Positions 6,092 to 11,172 of a DNA stretch of 11,172 bases are shown here, in pieces. Positions within the stretch are counted from its first letter, which is position 1. Every line of letters starts with the position of its first letter. A program made the translations under genes and the position numbers. The DNA is from an uncultured Porphyromonadaceae bacterium. GTDB taxonomy: Bacteria; Bacteroidota; Bacteroidia; Bacteroidales; Muribaculaceae. The notes under the pieces were generated by a model. That model had not been told where the DNA came from. It was given only the letters and a program-made list of their open reading frames with translations, and searched no databases. Location: the NCBI GenBank assembly GCA_902475285.1, contig CABRZA010000077.1, positions 1-11,172 on the forward strand, written 5' to 3'.

Positions 6092-8449
6092 ATGAAAATC
6101 AAATCTCTGATAGCCATTATCATTCTTTCCGCAATATCGGCGGCATGTGCCGGCATCGCCGACGAGCCGCCGGTGCCCGACAACACGGAGGGCTTCGGCC
6201 TCCGCGTGTCCGTCCCGTTGGCCCAAACCGGCTCGCGTGCACCGGCCGACGACCCTCTCAACGAATACCGCGTGGAGAACCTCCACCTCTACTTCTTCCG
6301 CCTCGCCGGCCACGACGACGCCACTTCCGAATATCTCTTCGACTTCCGGGCCGACGAAACTTTCAGCTATGCCCGCGACATTCGCTGCGCCCTCCCCTCC
6401 GACGCTCTCGACGCCGACGGTCTCTTCGGCACCGATGCCGATCAATGCCTTGTTTATGCCGTGGCCAACGTCGACGAGGACCTGCTTACGGCAAAGACCG
6501 TCGACGGTCTTAAAGCCACTGCAATAGGGAGTGGTTTCGACAGGACGGTAATTCAGCCCCGCTTCGTCATGGACGGCAATGCCACCATTACCCTCGACCG
6601 CACCTCGCGCCTCGCTACCGGCACCATCGTCTTGAAGCGTGCCGCAGCAAAACTGACACTGGCTGTCGATCTCCCCTCGTCAATCGACGTCGAGGAGATC
6701 GTTGTTGACCCCTTCGACGGCACTGAGACAGTCACGACCACAACCTATTTCAGCCGTGCCGACCAAATGCATGTATGGATTTACAACGGTGTCATGACAT
6801 CGGCCGTCAATACCGATCCGGCTGTCGTCGACGCCGACGCCCTCTACTCCAACGAAATAACATCCGCCATTGGCAACGGTTCCGATTTCTCCTTCTCCAA
6901 TTCGCAACCGAAATATAATTATTTGCAGAATATTCCGTTTTATAGTTATCCCAACAAATGGGATCCGTATTCGCCGCAAGGCAACACCTCGCTCACCCTC
7001 GTCGTGCCATGGTATTACATCGACGAGGGTGGCAACGTGCAGAATATCGTCACCTATTATAGGCTCAACGTTCAGCCCAACAAAAACTTCATTGCCCGCA
7101 ACATGCACTACGACATGCGCATATCAATTAGCCGTTTGGGCGGCACAACGGTGCAGGAGCCGGTTGACATGCTGTTCAACTGGGACTACGCCATGGAGTG
7201 GAATGTGCAGACTCTCCCCACCGACATCAAGGAGATACAATATCTGCTGCTGAACAACAATGACTTCGACAACGCAAAGAACGCCTACGTATACACCCTC
7301 GACAACGAGCGCGCCATATCCATACCATTCAGTACCTCGCATCCGGTAAAGATAGCGTCCGTACGGCTCACCTGGCGGGATTATGCCGCAAATGCCGACC
7401 GCAGCATTACCCTCTCAGCCGACCGCAGCAGCAACGGATACAGCAGCGATATCGACGGCTATGAATCCTCTACCGATTTCGCCGCAATCGAAATCGACGG
7501 CACAGCCTCGACCCTCGACTTCCTGCGCGACATCCTCCATATAGCATGGAGCAGCAATCGCGCTCAGATACAGGACGCCGACGCCATGTGCGCCTACACC
7601 TTCACAATCGAGTTGCAACACATCGACGGCGACCCCTCCGATCCTTCAACACACGCGACCGTGATGATAACCCAAATTCCGGCAATATACATCACAACGC
7701 AGCGGTCGTCGTCGGCATCGATGCATGTCAACAACGATTACAGCACCCGCTCCACCACATACGGTTTTATCTATAGTTCAACCCCGTCAAGCCGATACTA
7801 TGACTACTGGCTGGGATCGCGACATACCACGGGCATCAACAACTACAACAATTATATCCTTACGATATCGAAGTTCGCTGCCGGCGACGACTACATCATT
7901 GCAGACCCCCGCAAGCGAACCGTCGACAATCTCAATCAGAACGGTTCTGCCACAGCCGGCTCATGGACACGTCAAGCCGCAAACCGACGACTCAGCTACT
8001 ACTATCCAGCCGATGACAGCGACACCAAGATGCGCTACATCGCCCCGCAGATTCGCGTAGCCTCGCAGTGCGGAATTACATATCCCGTTACGCGCCGGGG
8101 TGCCCAGCGACGCTGTGCCGCTTATCAGGAAAACGGCAGGCCGGCAGGCCGATGGCGCCTTCCCACTGTCGCCGAGCTCGAATTCATATGCCGGCTCTCC
8201 AATCAGGGCTACATTCCATATCTCTTCGGCGAGCGCAACGGTACTGCCGACTATTGGTGTGCGTCGGGTGGCGTCGACGTCGACAACACCGTGGGTTCGC
8301 CATCGGTGACCGTCGCAACAAATATCGGGGCAAACGACACCCGGTATGTCCGCTGTGTATACGACGAATGGTACTGGGGCACCGATACCCTCACCAACAA
8401 GAATACCTTCACCTGGGGCGACCGCGCGCGCTCCGTTTCGGGCAACTGA
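6092..8449 (+). CDS. Fimbrial tip-adhesin candidate with C-terminal lectin/FISUMP-like domain
   Basis: This 785-residue lipoprotein starts 4 bases after the preceding stop. The signal peptide ends at Cys 19 (SAAC, a slightly weak lipobox with Ser at -3). SRAP at 48-51 follows a first strand (GLRVSVPL). Residues about 55-380 are fimbrillin-like (VENLHLYFF, then FYSYPN and LTLVVPW). A middle region about 385-590 has YLLLNNN and IPFSTSHP. Residues about 590-763 form a compact terminal domain with DYIIADPR, GRWRLPT (686-692), YWCASG (721-726) and RYVRCVYDEWYWG (751-763), then TFTWGD. The WRLPT, YWCASG and VRCV signature is that of FISUMP/DUF1566-like domains related to the C-type-lectin or sulfatase-modifying fold. 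Five Cys (660, 675, 700, 723, 755) could form disulfides. A terminal ligand-binding role at the pilus tip is inferred. The ligand cannot be told. Confidence 0.82.
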   Translation: MKIKSLIAIIILSAISAACAGIADEPPVPDNTEGFGLRVSVPLAQTGSRAPADDPLNEYRVENLHLYFFRLAGHDDATSEYLFDFRADETFSYARDIRCALPSDALDADGLFGTDADQCLVYAVANVDEDLLTAKTVDGLKATAIGSGFDRTVIQPRFVMDGNATITLDRTSRLATGTIVLKRAAAKLTLAVDLPSSIDVEEIVVDPFDGTETVTTTTYFSRADQMHVWIYNGVMTSAVNTDPAVVDADALYSNEITSAIGNGSDFSFSNSQPKYNYLQNIPFYSYPNKWDPYSPQGNTSLTLVVPWYYIDEGGNVQNIVTYYRLNVQPNKNFIARNMHYDMRISISRLGGTTVQEPVDMLFNWDYAMEWNVQTLPTDIKEIQYLLLNNNDFDNAKNAYVYTLDNERAISIPFSTSHPVKIASVRLTWRDYAANADRSITLSADRSSNGYSSDIDGYESSTDFAAIEIDGTASTLDFLRDILHIAWSSNRAQIQDADAMCAYTFTIELQHIDGDPSDPSTHATVMITQIPAIYITTQRSSSASMHVNNDYSTRSTTYGFIYSSTPSSRYYDYWLGSRHTTGINNYNNYILTISKFAAGDDYIIADPRKRTVDNLNQNGSATAGSWTRQAANRRLSYYYPADDSDTKMRYIAPQIRVASQCGITYPVTRRGAQRRCAAYQENGRPAGRWRLPTVAELEFICRLSNQGYIPYLFGERNGTADYWCASGGVDVDNTVGSPSVTVATNIGANDTRYVRCVYDEWYWGTDTLTNKNTFTWGDRARSVSGN

Positions 8450-8450
8450 C

Positions 8451-10457
8451 ATGAAGCACTTCGACTACATACTTTTGCTTCTTACGATGGTCGTGCTATC
8501 CGCATGTTCCCAAAACGACGTGCCCACCCCTGTTGCACCAACCGTACCCGATGGCACGCCCGTGACAATCATAACCGGCACCGAGTTTCCCGAAATGCTC
8601 TTCCACTCCCCGCTATCGCGTGCCATGAACGACGAACCGACCGTCGACGACCTCCGAAACAACCTCAAAGTAAACCTCTTTGTCTTCGATCCATCCGGCG
8701 TGATGCTTCAGTTCATCGGACCCGAAGATATAAACATTGTCCGTATCGACGAAGCCAACAAGCAGGTATACTTCAAGGTTAACAACATATATAGCTCCTC
8801 GCGGCCGCGCGTTCTCCACTTCGTCGTCACCTCAGCCGACGACCTCCACTCCATAAGCGGCGGAGAATACATCACCGCCATGGCCAGCGAAACAACTACC
8901 ATGCCGGCGCTCGTGGTAGAAAACGGCATCGACGCATATTGGGGCATACACCAGCTCGAAGCCATCACAAGCGACATGACGCTCCACATAAAGCTCATAC
9001 GCAACTTCGTAAAAATCAACGTCCGTTCATCGGCCCCAACAAATGTATTCCGTCTGCTCGGCTACACCATCGTCAACCGTCCGACCATGGGCACAGTAAC
9101 ACCCTACATATACAGCGACCATCTCTTCGCCGCCTTTCTCAACCCCGACAATGTCCTCCTGAGCTACGACGAAATCATCGCACAGGGCTACTACGGCGTC
9201 AACCCCGCCGGTTCCGACAACCGCATGACATGCACCACGGAGGCCGAAGTACGTACCGCACTCGACTACTCCGAAGGCCGCCTTGCAGCAGGCGACGACG
9301 ACACCCCATGTTATATCTACGAACGCTCCCAAAGCGCCATCACATCGGCCGGCAGCGACGTGATGGTAACCTACGCCATCATTGTGGGTGAATACGAAGG
9401 ACGGCGCACATACTACAAGATTGACATAGGCCGCGACAAGGACGGCCGCTTCGGCTTCTACGACCTCCTCCGCAACTTCCAGTATACCATCGACATAACC
9501 GAAGTCGGAGGCGAGGGTGCCCCTACCCTCCTCGACGCCATGAACGGCGCGGCTCACAATAACCTCTCCACATCCGTCGTAACCCGCGACCTCTTCTCCA
9601 TAGGCTACGAAGGAGAGAAAATCGAGGTAAGCGCCACACGCGTTGTGTTCACCGAGCGAACCGTCGACTATGTGTTCCGCTTCAGATACACGACACCTTC
9701 GGGTATGAATTTCGACGCGTCGAAACTCAAAGTATACAACCTTGCCGACGAATCGGTAGAATACGACATGGAGGGTGTCCGCAACGGCTCCGACAAGCCC
9801 ATCGCCCTTGCCGGGGAGGTCATCGAAAGCGCCTCGCTCACGATGGACGCCAACGGCTGGTATGTTATGAAAGTAACGTGTAAAGATGTTCCGGCCGACA
9901 ACCGCCGCTACGAGCAGAACGTACGTATATATTACAGCGGTGGCAACGCCGGCCTCGGCCGTACCGTCACCTTCATGCTGCGGCGACCCTGGGAATTCGG
10001 CAATGTCACGGCAACAGCACCGGGCAGTGGCCTCAAAAGTGCATTCGACATCTCGTTCACCATCCCTTCGGGCCTTGCACGCGCCCTCTTTCCCTTGATT
10101 ATTACCTTCGAAAGCGACAAGCAGAACATCTTCAGCGTCAACGGCAGCGACCTCACCGTAGCCACGGGACGCTCCAATTTCGCCGGAGGAACCACCGATA
10201 CTGTAATGAGCTACGAATGGCGCCTTGAATGGGCCGACTATTCACCGACCGACGGCGTGGAGGGCGGAACTTTTACCGCACGCTTCATGACCAACACTCT
10301 CGGCACCGACGATGCCGCCTACGATACCTCGGCCATCGACAACGCCTCCAATGGCTCACGCATCCAAAACAACGGCACGCGCCGTTTCTGTATCCGCATG
10401 GCCAACAAAGGGCTCAAATATCTGCAACCGGTTTATGTCAATATCACGCGCAATTAA
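8451..10457 (+). CDS. Second large fimbrillin-like lipoprotein (DUF4906-like minor or tip subunit)
   Basis: This 668-residue lipoprotein starts one base after the preceding stop (TGA-C-ATG). ATG 8451 gives a clear signal peptide with lipobox LSAC (Cys 19); in-frame upstream starts lie within the previous gene. SRAM at 56-59 matches the SRA processing site of its neighbours. Residues about 65-370 read as a fimbrillin-type region (NNLKVNLFVFD, then a LLRNFQYTIDI block), which resembles DUF4906-type Bacteroidales fimbrial proteins; that name is from memory and unverified. The remaining ~290 residues appear to be successive beta-sandwich segments (KIEVSATRVVF, FRYTTPSG, VTFMLRRPWEFG, FDISFTIPSG) and lack the lectin-type signature of the preceding gene. 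Cysteines beyond the lipid anchor are few (261, 287, 477, 647). It may be a stalk or alternative tip subunit. Fimbrial membership is well supported by context and N-terminus. Confidence 0.75.
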   Translation: MKHFDYILLLLTMVVLSACSQNDVPTPVAPTVPDGTPVTIITGTEFPEMLFHSPLSRAMNDEPTVDDLRNNLKVNLFVFDPSGVMLQFIGPEDINIVRIDEANKQVYFKVNNIYSSSRPRVLHFVVTSADDLHSISGGEYITAMASETTTMPALVVENGIDAYWGIHQLEAITSDMTLHIKLIRNFVKINVRSSAPTNVFRLLGYTIVNRPTMGTVTPYIYSDHLFAAFLNPDNVLLSYDEIIAQGYYGVNPAGSDNRMTCTTEAEVRTALDYSEGRLAAGDDDTPCYIYERSQSAITSAGSDVMVTYAIIVGEYEGRRTYYKIDIGRDKDGRFGFYDLLRNFQYTIDITEVGGEGAPTLLDAMNGAAHNNLSTSVVTRDLFSIGYEGEKIEVSATRVVFTERTVDYVFRFRYTTPSGMNFDASKLKVYNLADESVEYDMEGVRNGSDKPIALAGEVIESASLTMDANGWYVMKVTCKDVPADNRRYEQNVRIYYSGGNAGLGRTVTFMLRRPWEFGNVTATAPGSGLKSAFDISFTIPSGLARALFPLIITFESDKQNIFSVNGSDLTVATGRSNFAGGTTDTVMSYEWRLEWADYSPTDGVEGGTFTARFMTNTLGTDDAAYDTSAIDNASNGSRIQNNGTRRFCIRMANKGLKYLQPVYVNITRN

Positions 10458-11172
10458 AATAATGCTCGCCGCCGGCATCCTCTGCGCCTGCTCCATAAGC
10501 GCAAAGGAGAAAAGCGCCGACACACGTATCCGCGACCATATCGTCAACTATTGGAACGGCATCGACACCGACAGCCTCGACGCCGCGGCCATAGAGCAGC
10601 ACAAAGTCGACTTCGTATATGTGGTCCAGCACGCCGACAGCACCACGCGACGCGAAGCCTGGCGATTGATGGCAAAAAAATTCGACGCTTGGCCCGACGG
10701 GCTCGTGGTCGATTATTTGGGACAGTCCGACTCGCCTCTCTACGCCCCCGCCATGCTCGTGGAATATCTTCAAACCCTCCGCGACGCACTGCCTCCCGAC
10801 AATCTCAGCCGCGACGTTTTGGCCTACATGATTGAAGAACAGAGCCGCAACCTTCCCGGCAGCGAGGTAGCCGACATCGACCTCGTCAGCAACGGTGCCT
10901 CCACCTCACTTCATACCCTCATCAGCAGCGACACGCGCCATTGCATGCTCATATTTTACGACCCCGACTGCTCCACATGCAACGAGCTCACCTCCCTCCT
11001 CAGCAGCCGCGACCTCAGTGACTACAACGTTGTCGCAGTCAACACAACCATGCTGTCGAAGAAACTCCCGACCTCCTGGACCGACACCCGCGCAGCCGAT
11101 TTCCAACAGCTCCACGAGCGCTTCTCGCTGCCGGCCCTCCCTTCTGTCTACTTCATCGCCCCTAACCTTATT
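10435..11172 (+). CDS. DUF5106 / thioredoxin-like secreted protein, 3'-truncated by window end
   Basis: The frame runs open to the window edge, giving 246 residues of an incomplete protein. ATG 10435 overlaps the preceding gene by 23 bases. It gives the better signal peptide (MSISRAIKIM plus a hydrophobic core), either cut after SISA or lipidated at Cys 19 (LCAC). ATG 10462 in the same frame, four bases after the stop, is the alternative. Residues about 40-140 (VDFVYVVQHAD, then a helical stretch with PLYAPAMLVEYL) resemble DUF5106. From about 150 it becomes thioredoxin-like: HCMLIFYDPDCSTCNEL, with the CSTC pair at 179-182 in the usual place after a strand and followed by a helix. LPALPSVYFIAP probably contains the cis-Pro loop. 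Such proteins are periplasmic or membrane-associated thiol-disulfide oxidoreductases. A role in folding disulfide-bearing pilus subunits is inferred from position only. Confidence 0.78.
   Translation, partial: MSISRAIKIMLAAGILCACSISAKEKSADTRIRDHIVNYWNGIDTDSLDAAAIEQHKVDFVYVVQHADSTTRREAWRLMAKKFDAWPDGLVVDYLGQSDSPLYAPAMLVEYLQTLRDALPPDNLSRDVLAYMIEEQSRNLPGSEVADIDLVSNGASTSLHTLISSDTRHCMLIFYDPDCSTCNELTSLLSSRDLSDYNVVAVNTTMLSKKLPTSWTDTRAADFQQLHERFSLPALPSVYFIAPNLI

Noticed and set aside
8346..8450. Upstream in-frame extension of the 8451 gene
   Set aside because: It lies wholly inside the preceding gene and is low-complexity Pro/Thr/Ala-rich. ATG 8451 gives a proper lipoprotein signal peptide and one-base spacing.
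10674..10680. A7 run in the thioredoxin-like gene as a programmed frameshift site
   Set aside because: The frame continues cleanly through Lys-Lys with sensible protein on both sides, and no alternative product is apparent.

Overview
The window carries one continuous block of seven plus-strand genes from a GC-rich member of the Bacteroidales. The taxon is inferred from three things: the protein families, the absence of Shine-Dalgarno sequences in front of the genes, and a TAnnTTTG-type promoter element. The high GC content and heavy use of C-ending codons fit a Muribaculaceae-like gut bacterium better than Bacteroides, but this is only a guess. I see no tRNA, rRNA, CRISPR array, insertion sequence or convincing minus-strand gene.

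Layout: (1) a short upstream region (1-133) with a candidate promoter; (2) 134-1555, an outer-membrane DUF3575/OmpA-like protein; (3) 1599-3518, an Mfa1-type major fimbrillin; (4) 3533-4540, a FimB/Mfa2-type anchor lipoprotein; (5) 4534-6087, a minor fimbrillin-like lipoprotein with an extra C-terminal domain; (6) 6092-8449, a large fimbrillin-like lipoprotein ending in a C-type-lectin/FISUMP-like domain, the best tip-adhesin candidate; (7) 8451-10457, a second large fimbrillin-like lipoprotein; (8) 10435 to the window end, the start of a secreted DUF5106/thioredoxin-like protein with a CxxC motif, cut off by the window edge. From the major fimbrillin onward the genes overlap or are 1-14 bases apart, so they almost certainly form one operon. 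The DUF3575 gene sits 43 bases upstream and probably belongs to it.

Together this is a type V (protease-dependent, donor-strand) pilus locus of the Mfa/Fim kind. The subunits are exported as lipoproteins. A surface trypsin-like protease is expected to cut after an arginine downstream of the first beta-strand, and the open groove is then filled by a strand from the neighbouring subunit. Four subunits carry a matching Ser-Arg-Ala site 30-38 residues after the lipidated cysteine. The anchor lacks it, as expected for a protein that stays lipid-bound.

Points worth a second look: the shared SRA site; a possible one-base frameshift at the 3' end of 4534-6087; the thiol-disulfide protein at the end of a pilus operon alongside a cysteine-bearing adhesin domain; a G-free leader in front of the major subunit; and a sharply AT-rich patch inside the tip-adhesin gene.
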